A stretch of 38,740 bases of DNA from Clostridia bacterium (lineage in GTDB: Bacteria > Bacillota > Clostridia > Christensenellales > UBA1242): assembly GCA_017453125.1 (NCBI GenBank), contig JAFTKS010000014.1, positions 1-38,740 of the forward strand, given 5' to 3'. The notes under the pieces were generated by a model. It was not told where the DNA came from. It ran no database searches and saw only the letters and a program-made list of their open reading frames with translations. This document shows positions 15,183-23,673 of this stretch, one piece after another; position 1 is the stretch's first letter; every line of letters begins with the position of its first letter. The position numbers and the translations under genes were made by a program.

Positions 15183-15557
15183 ATGGCAAAGAAAGTAGAA
15201 AATAAATGTGATTGCAATTGTATCCATAGGGATAAGCTCGATAGAGCAATCGGTTGCCTAAAGTCTTTTAATAGTTTTTGTAGGTTGTCTGAATTCTATA
15301 AGAACTTTTCAGATGAGACTCGATTAAAGATTCTGACTATTCTTGACAATGTAGAAAGTATGTGTGTGTGCGATATTGCAGTGGCTTTGGATATGACAAA
15401 GTCGGCAATATCTCATCAGTTGAAACTTCTGAAAGATGACAACCTTGTCAAGTCTTCAAGAAGTGGCAAGATTGTATATTATTCGTTGTCTGATGATCAC
15501 GTCAAAGAAATTCTTGAATGTGGATTGGAGCATATTAAGGAAGGTTGTAATGAATAA
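15183..15557 (+). CDS. cadC: ArsR/SmtB-family metal-responsive repressor (CadC-like)
   Basis: A 124-aa winged-helix repressor. It should bind the two palindromes in its own promoter and release DNA when Cd, Pb or Zn is bound. The N-terminus carries Cys 9, 11 and 13, and helix alpha-3 carries CVC (C61, C63), which together make an alpha-3N thiolate site. The C-terminal helix carries D104, H106, H117 and E120, with exactly the spacing of the alpha-5 zinc site of S. aureus CadC (D101, H103, H114, E117). The recognition helix is DMTKSAISHQLKLLKDDNLV, followed by the beta-wing (RSGKIVYYSL). ATG at 15183 with GAGGTT just upstream. It overlaps the ATPase gene by 8 nt, so the two are one operon. Confidence 0.93.
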   Translation: MAKKVENKCDCNCIHRDKLDRAIGCLKSFNSFCRLSEFYKNFSDETRLKILTILDNVESMCVCDIAVALDMTKSAISHQLKLLKDDNLVKSSRSGKIVYYSLSDDHVKEILECGLEHIKEGCNE

Positions 15558-17577
15558 AGAATATAATATAGTTGGCTTGGATTGCGGGCATTGTGCATTG
15601 ACGTTAGAGAAGTATTTGGAGAAAATTGATGGAGTGAAATCTTGTAATGTAAACTTCTCAACAAGCAAGGTTTTTCTTGAGATTGATGATGTTAATTCTA
15701 AATTGATAACTAAGAAAATATTTCAAACAACAAAAGAAGTTAATCCTAGTGTTAAATTAACAGACGTTAGTGAAAATGTCAAAAACGCGAATATAATTGA
15801 CATTATCTTATATGTAATTGGTTTAATGTTGGGTGTTTTAGTTGTTTTTGTGCCTATGGTTAGATGGTTGTATTGGTCTTTGCTTATTGTGTCTGCTCTA
15901 TTGATGGGGTACAAGACTTATTATAAGGCATTGATACAACTGAAAACATTCAAGATAAATGAAAATACTCTAATAACCCTATCTTTGATCGGTGCTGTTG
16001 CTATTGGAGAAAGTATGGAAGGGTTGATGGTTATTGCTTTATATACTTTGGGTAAACTGTTGGAGGCAAAAGCTGTTCGATATTCTAGACAAAGTATCTC
16101 TATGCTTATAAATAACCAGCCTGAATTTGCAATGATAATTAAGGGAGATAGAGAACAAAAAGTAAAACCTGAAGTTGTGAACATTGGTGACAGGATAGTG
16201 GTAAGACCTGGAGAAAAAGTTGCTCTTGATGGTGTAGTTGTAGAAGGGTCTGCAAGCGTTGATAAAAAACATTTGACTGGTGAGTCTAATGCTAAAATAA
16301 TCCAAGTTGGTGATGTTATAGAGTCGGGAAGTATTGTTCTTGATAGTACTATTGTTGTTGAAGTTACGTGCGAATATAAAGATAGTACTGTTTCAAAAAT
16401 TCTTAATCTTGTAACTAATGCAAGTAATAAAAAATCCAAAACAGAAACTATAATATCTAAGTTCTCTAGTTGGTATACTTTGGGAGTTATTTTGTCTTCA
16501 ATACTTGTTTGGGGGATTAGTTGGATAGTTTTGAAAGATATTTCTACTGCAGTTTATAGAGGGCTTATATTCTTGGTTGTATCCTGTCCTTGTGCATTTG
16601 CTATATCTGTACCTTTGACATATTTTTCTGGTATAGGTAGATGTAGTAAGCAGGGCATTCTTATAAAGGGTAGCAATTTTATTGATGCTTGTGCAAAACT
16701 ACAGAAAATATATTTTGATAAAACTGGAACTATAACAACTGGCAAATTTGTAGTTAGCAAAGTTGATGTTGTGGATAAAAAACTTTCTAAGCAAAAGTTT
16801 CTAGACATTGTTGTTGCTGGTGAGAAAAATTCTCTTCATCCAATCGGCAAAGCAATTTGTGAATATCATAAGAAACCAAAAGAAGTTAAAATAGATAATT
16901 TTTTGGAGATTGCAGGCAAGGGTATATCGTTTGAGATAAAGGGCAAACAATATTTTATTGGAAAGGTAGAATCGGCTATTGGAAAAACAGTTGTTGGTCT
17001 TTATCAAAATGAGAAACTTTTAGGCAAAATTGTTCTTCAAGATGAAATCAAGAAAGAGGCAAAAATGACTATTGAGAAACTTTCAGGTATGGAAGTGTCT
17101 AGTGCAATTTTGTCAGGTGATGCTAAAAACTGTGTCAAGAGTGTTGCTAAGAAAGTTGGTATAGCGGAGTATAGGGCGGAACTTATGCCTCAAGATAAGT
17201 TTGAGCATATAGATAATGAATCAAAAAATTCAGTGATTGCATTTGTTGGAGATGGTTTAAATGATGCTCCTGCATTGACTCTATCAAGTGTCGGTATTAG
17301 TATGGGTATTATGGGAAGTCCTGCAACCATTGAGGCAAGTGATGTAGTTATTGCTGATGACAATTTAAATCAAATTATTCATCTAATTAAAATTTCTAGA
17401 AAAACACGAAAAATTGCGTGGGGAAATATTATATTCGCAGGAATTACAAAATTAACGTTTTTGTTACTTGGTGCCTTGGGTATTACGGGTATGTTATTTG
17501 CAGTTTTTGCCGATGTGGGTGTGACATTAATTGCCATACTTAATAGTCTTAGAGTTCTTAAGTACAAAGATAAGTAA
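15550..17577 (+). CDS. cadA: P1B-type Cd/Zn-exporting ATPase
   Basis: A 675-aa heavy-metal efflux pump. An in-frame ATG at 15436 lies deep inside cadC, so the start is placed at ATG 15550, with AAGGAAGG at 15537-15544. Order of domains: one heavy-metal-associated domain with CxxC (C12, C15 in GLDCGHC), membrane helices, the actuator loop with TGES, the membrane metal site CPC (C346-C348), the phosphorylated Asp in DKTGT (D390), the HP motif (SLHPIGKA), the ATP hinge GDGLNDAP and two C-terminal helices. CPC plus the CadC partner supports Cd/Zn/Pb rather than Cu. CPC is followed by AFAIS rather than the more usual ALVIS. It is translationally coupled to cadC and complete. Confidence 0.95.
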   Translation: MNKEYNIVGLDCGHCALTLEKYLEKIDGVKSCNVNFSTSKVFLEIDDVNSKLITKKIFQTTKEVNPSVKLTDVSENVKNANIIDIILYVIGLMLGVLVVFVPMVRWLYWSLLIVSALLMGYKTYYKALIQLKTFKINENTLITLSLIGAVAIGESMEGLMVIALYTLGKLLEAKAVRYSRQSISMLINNQPEFAMIIKGDREQKVKPEVVNIGDRIVVRPGEKVALDGVVVEGSASVDKKHLTGESNAKIIQVGDVIESGSIVLDSTIVVEVTCEYKDSTVSKILNLVTNASNKKSKTETIISKFSSWYTLGVILSSILVWGISWIVLKDISTAVYRGLIFLVVSCPCAFAISVPLTYFSGIGRCSKQGILIKGSNFIDACAKLQKIYFDKTGTITTGKFVVSKVDVVDKKLSKQKFLDIVVAGEKNSLHPIGKAICEYHKKPKEVKIDNFLEIAGKGISFEIKGKQYFIGKVESAIGKTVVGLYQNEKLLGKIVLQDEIKKEAKMTIEKLSGMEVSSAILSGDAKNCVKSVAKKVGIAEYRAELMPQDKFEHIDNESKNSVIAFVGDGLNDAPALTLSSVGISMGIMGSPATIEASDVVIADDNLNQIIHLIKISRKTRKIAWGNIIFAGITKLTFLLLGALGITGMLFAVFADVGVTLIAILNSLRVLKYKDK

Positions 17578-17616
17578 AAAAATGTCGAACCATTAAATTG
17601 GTTCGGCATCTTTTTT
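17576..17616. terminator. Bidirectional terminator between cadA and the ligase-like gene
   Basis: A 10-bp stem TGTCGAACCA (17583-17592) / TGGTTCGGCA (17599-17608) with one G-U pair. It has A7 on the left and T6 on the right, so it can stop transcription from both convergent genes. The right arm lies within the last codons of the minus-strand gene. Confidence 0.88.
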
Positions 17617-19068
17617 ATTTTCTTTTGATGTTGTTTGTTTTTTTTTTTTATTTTGTGTATTTTTTATTTCTTTTTTGTTCTCATCTAATGATTCTGAATT
17701 GTTGTCGGGTTTTGTTGATTCGTTGATTGTTTCGGTATCGCTCAGGGAATCATCTTCCAATTCGATTATAATTTTCTTTTTCTTGTATAGTTTATTTGTT
17801 TCTCTATATGCTAATGCTAGTATGACTACAAAGAAACTGAAGTGGAAATGTATGACGCTACCAAATATTAACACAAAGAAATATCCAATTATTGCAGATA
17901 TTAATCCAAAAAGATTGGTTTTGTTCTCAGATTTTGCCTTGAAGTATCTTACTACAACATAAACATTGATTGCAATGTAACAAATAGGGGCAATTATACC
18001 AAAATCCAACCAGGTAGAGAGAATGGCATTGTGTGGGCGATAATTGTATGCGTTGCCAGCACCTCCACCAAATAAGAATGTTTTGAAACTACCAAAGATA
18101 GCTGCAAGTGATTCCTTTTGTAAAGCATCTCTATCCCAACCGTCAGCGCCTGCAATTTCTTCAATTCCTGTAAGTGCAGGAAGAATTTTTGTGCCTAGAA
18201 TATTGTCTACAACTGCTAAACATTCTAAGAAATAATTATATGGACAATTTCTGAATGTTTCGATTCCTGGAATTAAATCTACCAAGAACATTGTGGCAAA
18301 TACGCTAGCAAACATTATAAGTAGTTTGAATGGACATTTTTTTGTTGTAACCCATTTGTAAATAATCATAACAATTAAAAGCAAATAATATGCTGTAATA
18401 GGGGCAAAAGAGCCATTCATAAACAAGTGTATGGTTAAACATATGTGCACACAAGACGATATGACTTTCTGGTATGTTTTATCAGTTTCAGAAAGTAACC
18501 AACAATTGTATATGGCAATCATTGACATTACATAGCCTGTATAATTAGGGTTGTAGAATTGTAATGATTGAGGGAAACTAAGAGTAAAGAATCCTGGCAA
18601 AAACTCATTTCGAACATCAATAAAGCCCATTACGCAACATATAGCCATTGTGATAAGTAGGGTATTGATAATGATTGTTTTGTACTTTTCTTGAGTGGTG
18701 AATGTACATATGAATATTAATATGTAAATAAGATATATTGCTAAATAGACATTAATAACATTATTAATTATTGTACTTAAAACAATCCAGCCAATAAGAA
18801 CATACATAATTATAATTGGCGGGCTCTTCATTGATTTTAGGATTTTTTTTCTATAGTTCTTTTTAAGTAATTTAGGAACAAATACAATAGGAAGATAATT
18901 AACATAAATTGTGCCAAAAATAATTATCATATACGCAAGTGTTAGATCATCTAGCATCAAACTTACAAATGATAGTATAAGAGGTGAAGTGATGAGTGAA
19001 AGGCATAATATTAAGTTGAGTATATCCATTGCTTTGTCAAGCTTTTTGATTGAGTTATCTTGTTTCAT
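17593..19068 (-). CDS. O-antigen ligase/polymerase-like membrane protein (Wzy/WaaL type)
   Basis: A 491-aa polytopic membrane protein with roughly ten to twelve hydrophobic segments. A large extracytoplasmic loop (about 265-345) precedes the motif RPHNAILSTWLDFGI (about 343-357), the conserved HN...(E/D)xG region of O-antigen ligase/Wzy-type polymerases. In Gram-positive bacteria such proteins polymerise or transfer cell-surface glycans from undecaprenyl carriers. The last 70 residues form a charged, Lys/Glu/Asn-rich cytoplasmic tail that is unusual for the family. The gene is isolated rather than inside a glycan cluster, although a GT2-like gene lies 2.3 kb away. There is no Shine-Dalgarno before the ATG at 19068, and a promoter predicted at 19075-19103 would start transcription at or next to the ATG. 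Confidence 0.8.
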   Translation of the reverse strand: MKQDNSIKKLDKAMDILNLILCLSLITSPLILSFVSLMLDDLTLAYMIIIFGTIYVNYLPIVFVPKLLKKNYRKKILKSMKSPPIIIMYVLIGWIVLSTIINNVINVYLAIYLIYILIFICTFTTQEKYKTIIINTLLITMAICCVMGFIDVRNEFLPGFFTLSFPQSLQFYNPNYTGYVMSMIAIYNCWLLSETDKTYQKVISSCVHICLTIHLFMNGSFAPITAYYLLLIVMIIYKWVTTKKCPFKLLIMFASVFATMFLVDLIPGIETFRNCPYNYFLECLAVVDNILGTKILPALTGIEEIAGADGWDRDALQKESLAAIFGSFKTFLFGGGAGNAYNYRPHNAILSTWLDFGIIAPICYIAINVYVVVRYFKAKSENKTNLFGLISAIIGYFFVLIFGSVIHFHFSFFVVILALAYRETNKLYKKKKIIIELEDDSLSDTETINESTKPDNNSESLDENKKEIKNTQNKKKKQTTSKENKKDAEPI

Positions 19069-19074
19069 AGATTT

Positions 19075-19103
19075 ATTGTATTACAATTACTTTCAAAAGG
19101 CAA
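19075..19103 (-). promoter_or_regulatory. Promoter of the ligase-like gene (leaderless geometry)
   Basis: Reading the minus strand: TTGCCT (19103-19098), a 17-bp spacer and TACAAT (19080-19075). Six bases (AAATCT) separate the -10 from the ATG, so the predicted start nucleotide is the A of the ATG or its neighbour. Confidence 0.5.
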
Positions 19104-19117
19104 TTAATTTGAATATC

Positions 19118-19151
19118 AAAAAAACTATATGGAAATATTTCCATATAGTTT
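19118..19151 (-). terminator. Terminator of gap (30-bp perfect palindrome)
   Basis: 19122-19136 and 19137-19151 are exact reverse complements (arm AAACTATATGGAAAT). On the minus strand the hairpin is followed by seven T (19124-19118). It lies 11 nt after the gap stop codon. Confidence 0.88.
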
Positions 19152-19161
19152 CTGAAAAAAA

Positions 19162-20205
<1,044 letters not shown>

Positions 20206-20216
20206 TCATCTTTTTA

Positions 20217-20246
20217 ATTATAACAAGTTTTCGCTATTTAAAGCAA
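20217..20246 (-). promoter_or_regulatory. gap promoter inside the end of the peptidase gene
   Basis: Minus strand: TTGCTT (20246-20241), an 18-bp spacer and TATAAT (20222-20217), with TG one base upstream (extended -10). The -10 box overlaps the stop codon of the M29 peptidase gene. The leader holds a small hairpin (GAATAG-CTTTA-CTATTC). Confidence 0.65.
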
Positions 20247-21336
20247 CTAAATTTGGCAAAGTAAATTTGCCATCTTCATAAATTAATTGGTCATCAAAGT
20301 AAATTTTGCCTCCGCCATTGCTAGGAAGGTGGCTTTGTATCAAATCAAGATGGATTGCACTCTTGTTTCCATTGAAACAATCTTCGTAACTGCTACCGAT
20401 AGCAAGGTGAATACTGGAAGACATCTTTTCGTCAAACAAAATATCGTGTACCGATTCTGTGCAATATGGATTAAGTCCGAATGCAAATTCTCCTAGATAT
20501 CTACTACCTTCGTCTGTGTTGAGGATTTCTTCAAATTTATCTTTGTTGTTACACTCACAATCGATAATTTTGCCATCTTTGAAAGTAAGGCTAATTCCAT
20601 TGAATTCTATTCCGTTATCAAGAGCAGGGGTGTTGAATACAATTGTGCCATTAACGCTATCTTTGATAGGTGCGGTGTATATTTCGCCGTCAGGAATATT
20701 GCATTGTCCGCTACATTTGATAGCAGGAAGGCCTTTGATTGAAAATTCAAGATTTGTATTCGGGGTTTCAATACGAACTTTGTCTGTTTTTTCCATAAGT
20801 TCTTTGAGCGGGTCCATCTTTTTGTCAAGGGCTTCGTAGTCTAGAGTACAAACATTAAAGAAGAATTCGGCAAAAGACTCGCTACTAAGTCTGCTACTTT
20901 GGGCAAACGAGTAGGTTGGATATCTGAGCAAAACCCATTTTTTGTTGCAACGAATATCAAAATGTACTGGTTCTACGTATAGTTTGCTGTAGTTTGAAAA
21001 AGCTTGTGCAGGAACATCTGAAAGCTCGAAGTCGTTCATACTTCCACCAATCAGAATCACGGCATCTGCACTTTGCATTATAGGAGAAACGACTTCTCTG
21101 TAGTAATCAAACATTTCTTCGCTAGAATTAAGAAGAAGTCTTCGTTTTATTCTTCTGTCAAGTCTGTATACAAGAGGTATTCCTCCTGCTTTTGTAATTT
21201 TTTCTATTAATAACTCAATAAATGAATTTGATGTATCCGAATAGGAAATGAGAACCTTTTCGCCTTTTTGAACTTTGCAAGAATAGTTTACTAATTTTTT
21301 TGCAAGTTCCTCTTCTTTGCTGACTTTATTAAACAT
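20218..21336 (-). CDS. M29-family metallo-aminopeptidase (AmpS/aminopeptidase T-like)
   Basis: A 372-aa two-metal leucyl-type aminopeptidase that removes N-terminal residues from peptides in the cytoplasm. The family metal ligands are recognisable: E218 in NIPDGEIYTAP, E283 in LGEFAFGLNP, H310 in SSIHLAIG, H329 and D331 in AIHLDLI; the catalytic Tyr is Y317. The order and spacing fit the T. thermophilus enzyme. The frame is open to 21381, but that extension overlaps the terminator of the upstream gene; ATG 21336 has GGAGG at good spacing and is the start. I see no clear promoter between the terminator and the gene, so expression may rely on partial read-through. Confidence 0.9.
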   Translation of the reverse strand: MFNKVSKEEELAKKLVNYSCKVQKGEKVLISYSDTSNSFIELLIEKITKAGGIPLVYRLDRRIKRRLLLNSSEEMFDYYREVVSPIMQSADAVILIGGSMNDFELSDVPAQAFSNYSKLYVEPVHFDIRCNKKWVLLRYPTYSFAQSSRLSSESFAEFFFNVCTLDYEALDKKMDPLKELMEKTDKVRIETPNTNLEFSIKGLPAIKCSGQCNIPDGEIYTAPIKDSVNGTIVFNTPALDNGIEFNGISLTFKDGKIIDCECNNKDKFEEILNTDEGSRYLGEFAFGLNPYCTESVHDILFDEKMSSSIHLAIGSSYEDCFNGNKSAIHLDLIQSHLPSNGGGKIYFDDQLIYEDGKFTLPNLVALNSENLL

Positions 21337-21362
21337 ATTTGCCTCCATTGAGATATTTAAAT

Positions 21363-21391
21363 AAAAAAGACAATTTTGCATTGTCTTTTCT
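21363..21391 (-). terminator. Terminator after the GT2-like gene
   Basis: A 10-bp stem (21365-21374 / 21380-21389, AAAAGACAAT and its complement) with a 5-nt loop. On the minus strand it ends in a run of six T. Confidence 0.85.
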
Positions 21392-21408
21392 ACTTTCTTG
21401 ATATTTTA

Positions 21409-22311
21409 TTATTTACTATTTTTTGCAGTAATATTATATTTTTCAAGTTTTGTTCTAAGATCATTTAACTCTGGTATTTCGTTTGCAAGTCCTACACGGA
21501 AGTGAAGTGCTTTCTTGGTTGCGAATACAAATGACATAACAAATGAGAGTATTCCAACGCAGAATAAGACAATATATAGAACTGCAGGCATTGTCCATTT
21601 TAGAACAATTCCAACTATACCAAGTGCAAGGGTAATAATTCCTAAGAATATAGATGCAAGAGATGCAATGCCACAAATTTTATATGCTTTGATTTTTTCA
21701 TCATAATTTTTGTTTTCTTTCATTTTGTGGTCTATTTCGATTTGGATTACGTCTGTAGGGTATCCGACGAAACTATCTAGAACTCTCAATTGTCTATTTT
21801 TGGCAGGGAGTTGGTTGATTGTTTTGACTACGTCTTGGTCAAGTAATTGAATGTCGGTTTCTGCACATCTATCTTTGAATATTCCAAGCATTTTGATTCC
21901 AAGACTATAGATTGCTCGTTTTAGTTTTACCCAAATTTTCTTGAATCCAGAATATTCTTTCTTTAGATATACAATTCTATTTCCTGCTTTCCAACTAGAA
22001 ATGAATGCTTTGATAACGTCTTTGTTTGGTTCTTCTTTGCCTGAATAAATGATTGTAGCATCGTAATCTTCGGTCATTTCCATTCCAAGCGTGATAAGTT
22101 TGTGTTCGTTGACTGGTCTGTCTGCTAGAAATGCTTTAACTCTAGATTCGTTCAAAAAAGTTGTTCTTACTTGGGTGAAGAAACTATTTAATTTTCCGTT
22201 GATTGCAAAATATACGTCAAAGTCGTCATCTGGACAACTCTCACTAATTCTATTAAATGTTTTTGTTAAATTAATTTCCGAAAGAACGGGAATAATAAAT
22301 GCAATTTTCAT
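21409..22311 (-). CDS. GT2-like glycosyltransferase with C-terminal membrane segments, degenerate active site
   Basis: A 300-aa protein. The N-terminus IAFIIPVLSE (3-12) is the first strand of a GT-A fold. The region ending in TDIQLLDQDVVKTINQLPAKNRQLRV is the conserved block of DPM1/GtrB-type polyprenyl-phosphate glycosyltransferases (normally G.FRLLDR.VV..L...PE..R.LR). Two hydrophobic helices (about 208-265) follow, as in GtrB-type enzymes. The metal-binding DxD loop is not conserved: the expected place (about 82-96) reads DYDATIIYSGKEEP. It may therefore be inactive, use another acidic pair, or bind a different donor. The start has TAGGAG upstream. It is transcribed alone, from a promoter with a palindrome and into a terminator. 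Confidence 0.7.
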   Translation of the reverse strand: MKIAFIIPVLSEINLTKTFNRISESCPDDDFDVYFAINGKLNSFFTQVRTTFLNESRVKAFLADRPVNEHKLITLGMEMTEDYDATIIYSGKEEPNKDVIKAFISSWKAGNRIVYLKKEYSGFKKIWVKLKRAIYSLGIKMLGIFKDRCAETDIQLLDQDVVKTINQLPAKNRQLRVLDSFVGYPTDVIQIEIDHKMKENKNYDEKIKAYKICGIASLASIFLGIITLALGIVGIVLKWTMPAVLYIVLFCVGILSFVMSFVFATKKALHFRVGLANEIPELNDLRTKLEKYNITAKNSK

Positions 22312-22334
22312 ATATTCTCCTAAAAGTTATGATA

Positions 22335-22355
22335 TAAGTATAGATGTTATACTTA
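22335..22355 (-). promoter_or_regulatory. 8-5-8 inverted repeat over the GT2 gene -10 box
   Basis: A perfect inverted repeat TAAGTATA-GATGT-TATACTTA. It overlaps a predicted minus-strand promoter: TTGTAA at 22375-22370, an 18-bp spacer and TATAAC at 22351-22346. It could be an operator or a 5' hairpin. Confidence 0.45.
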
Positions 22356-22375
22356 ACTTATTTTTTACATTACAA
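22346..22375 (-). promoter_or_regulatory. Putative promoter of the GT2-like gene
   Basis: Minus strand: TTGTAA (22375-22370), an 18-bp spacer and TATAAC (22351-22346), leaving a leader of about 30 nt before the ATG. Confidence 0.45.
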
Positions 22376-22561
22376 ATATATTTTAATATAACTAAGAAAA
22401 AAAAACAATTAAAACAAAAGCAACTTTTTATTTTTTTTGTAATTTTTGATTGTTTTATCAAAATATGTTTTTGGTTTTTATTTATGCTTAGCGGTTAATT
22501 CTTTTTTATTTATTTGCTTTTTGAATAAAAATGTAATACACTAACAAAGTAAGGTTGTGTT

Positions 22562-22590
22562 TTTAATAATTTAAAAAATTATATTATAAT
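22562..22590 (+). promoter_or_regulatory. Putative aldolase promoter
   Basis: A perfect TATAAT at 22585-22590 with a weak -35 (TTTAAT, 22562-22567) at 17 bp. A second candidate is TTGCTT (22514-22519), 17 bp, TACACT (22537-22542). The region is too AT-rich to decide. Confidence 0.35.
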
Positions 22591-22639
22591 TATTAGTGTA
22601 AAATTACAAATTCTTGCAAATAAATTATTTGAGGTAAAA

Positions 22640-23569
22640 ATGGAACTTGTTAATGGAAAAGTAATATTTGAAAATGCTCTTAAGGGTAAATATGGTGTAG
22701 GGGCATTTAACTTTGTTAATATTGAAACTTTAAAGAGTATACTCGATAGTGCAGAAGAAAACAAAAGTCCTGTGATTGTACAATGTTCGACTGGGGCTAT
22801 AAAATATGCAGGTGTTGATGCGCTTGTTGCAATTTGCAAAGCGTATGCTAGCAAAATGACCGTTCCTGTTTGTCTAAACCTTGACCACGGCAAAACTTTT
22901 GAGGATTGCAAAATGTGTATAGACGCTGGGTTTACGAATGTTATGATAGATGCGTCTCATCTTCCTTATGAGGAAAATATTGCACTTACAAAAAGCGTGG
23001 TAGAATATGCTCATTCAAAGGGCGTAACTGTTGAGGCTGAATTGGGTGTTCTTGCAGGAGTAGAAGATGAAGTAAGTGCTACTGAGGAAGATGCAAAATA
23101 TACAAATCCTCAGCAGGCATATGAATTTGTAAAAGCAACAGGGGTGGATTCTCTTGCAATAGCAATTGGAACTAGCCACGGAACAGTTAAGTTTAAAGGT
23201 GAGGCAAAATTGAGATTTGACATATTAGAAGAGGTAGAAAAACTTCTTCCTAATTTCCCAATTGTCCTACACGGTGCAAGTTCGATTCCGCAAGATATGG
23301 TTGCTTTGGCAGAACAATATGGAGCAAAGTTAAAAGGCTCTAATGGAATTCCTGAACATATGCTAAGAGAGGCTTGTAGTCATAATGTTTGCAAAGTGAA
23401 TGTTGATAGTGATTTGAGACTGAGTTTCACAGCGGGAATCAGAAAGTCTTTGACCGAAAATCCTGAGAATGTTGACCTTAGAAAATACAATGGTGTAGGA
23501 ATGGAACTTATAAAAACGGTTGTAAAGAATAAAATGGACAATGTTTTTGGAAGTTCAAATAGAGCCTAG
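22640..23569 (+). CDS. fba: Class II fructose-bisphosphate aldolase
   Basis: A 309-aa zinc aldolase of glycolysis and gluconeogenesis that cleaves fructose 1,6-bisphosphate into dihydroxyacetone phosphate and glyceraldehyde 3-phosphate. Catalytic Asp82 and zinc ligand His83 lie in LNLDHGK. The other zinc ligands are His181 (IGTSHG) and His212 (VLHGASS). The phosphate-binding KVNVDSDLR is also present. A related tagatose- or ketose-bisphosphate substrate cannot be excluded, but the isolated glycolytic context near gap favours fructose bisphosphate. It has GAGGT at 22631-22635, an ATG at 22640, and its own terminator. Confidence 0.94.
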   Translation: MELVNGKVIFENALKGKYGVGAFNFVNIETLKSILDSAEENKSPVIVQCSTGAIKYAGVDALVAICKAYASKMTVPVCLNLDHGKTFEDCKMCIDAGFTNVMIDASHLPYEENIALTKSVVEYAHSKGVTVEAELGVLAGVEDEVSATEEDAKYTNPQQAYEFVKATGVDSLAIAIGTSHGTVKFKGEAKLRFDILEEVEKLLPNFPIVLHGASSIPQDMVALAEQYGAKLKGSNGIPEHMLREACSHNVCKVNVDSDLRLSFTAGIRKSLTENPENVDLRKYNGVGMELIKTVVKNKMDNVFGSSNRA

Positions 23570-23582
23570 AAAATAATTATAT

Positions 23583-23611
23583 AGACGCCAATTTTTAATT
23601 GGTGTCTTTTT
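23583..23611 (+). terminator. Terminator after fba
   Basis: A 10-bp stem AGACGCCAAT (23583-23592) / ATTGGTGTCT (23598-23607) with one G-U pair, then a T-run. Confidence 0.88.
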
Positions 23612-23633
23612 GTTGTAACCTTTAGCGAAAAAC

Positions 23634-23663
23634 AAAAAAATCCCAACAGTGTGGGATTTTTTT
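23634..23663. terminator. Terminator of the minus-strand NifU-like operon (bidirectional form)
   Basis: ATCCCA/TGGGAT is flanked by A7 on the left and T7 on the right (arms 23634-23645 and 23652-23663). It lies 10 nt after the stop of the minus-strand gene. Confidence 0.85.
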
Positions 23664-23673
23664 ATAAGGAAAA

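Larger units (their letters stand above)
22312..22639. other. 328-bp divergent intergenic region
   Basis: It lies between the minus-strand GT2-like gene and the plus-strand aldolase gene. It holds the GT2 promoter and palindrome on the left and probable aldolase promoters on the right. The centre (22395-22460) is A/T homopolymer-rich; 22402-22414 can pair with 22444-22456 over 13 bp with one G-U around a long loop. I see no ORF with a ribosome binding site, no tRNA and no riboswitch fold. Confidence 0.6.

Noticed and set aside
15436..15549. 38-residue N-terminal extension of CadA
   Set aside because: It lies inside cadC in another frame, and a good ribosome binding site and the family N-terminus point to ATG 15550.
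15921..16439. 172-aa minus-strand open frame
   Set aside because: It is antisense to cadA, a gene with all its family motifs intact.
20459..20839. 126-aa plus-strand open frame
   Set aside because: It is antisense to the M29 peptidase gene and has no ribosome binding site or recognisable domain.
21337..21381. 15-residue extension of the M29 peptidase
   Set aside because: It overlaps the intrinsic terminator of the upstream gene, and GGAGG correctly precedes ATG 21336.
22312..22639. Riboswitch, T-box or tRNA in the divergent intergenic region
   Set aside because: No conserved riboswitch core, T-box motif or cloverleaf could be built by eye; the region is dominated by A/T runs and promoters.
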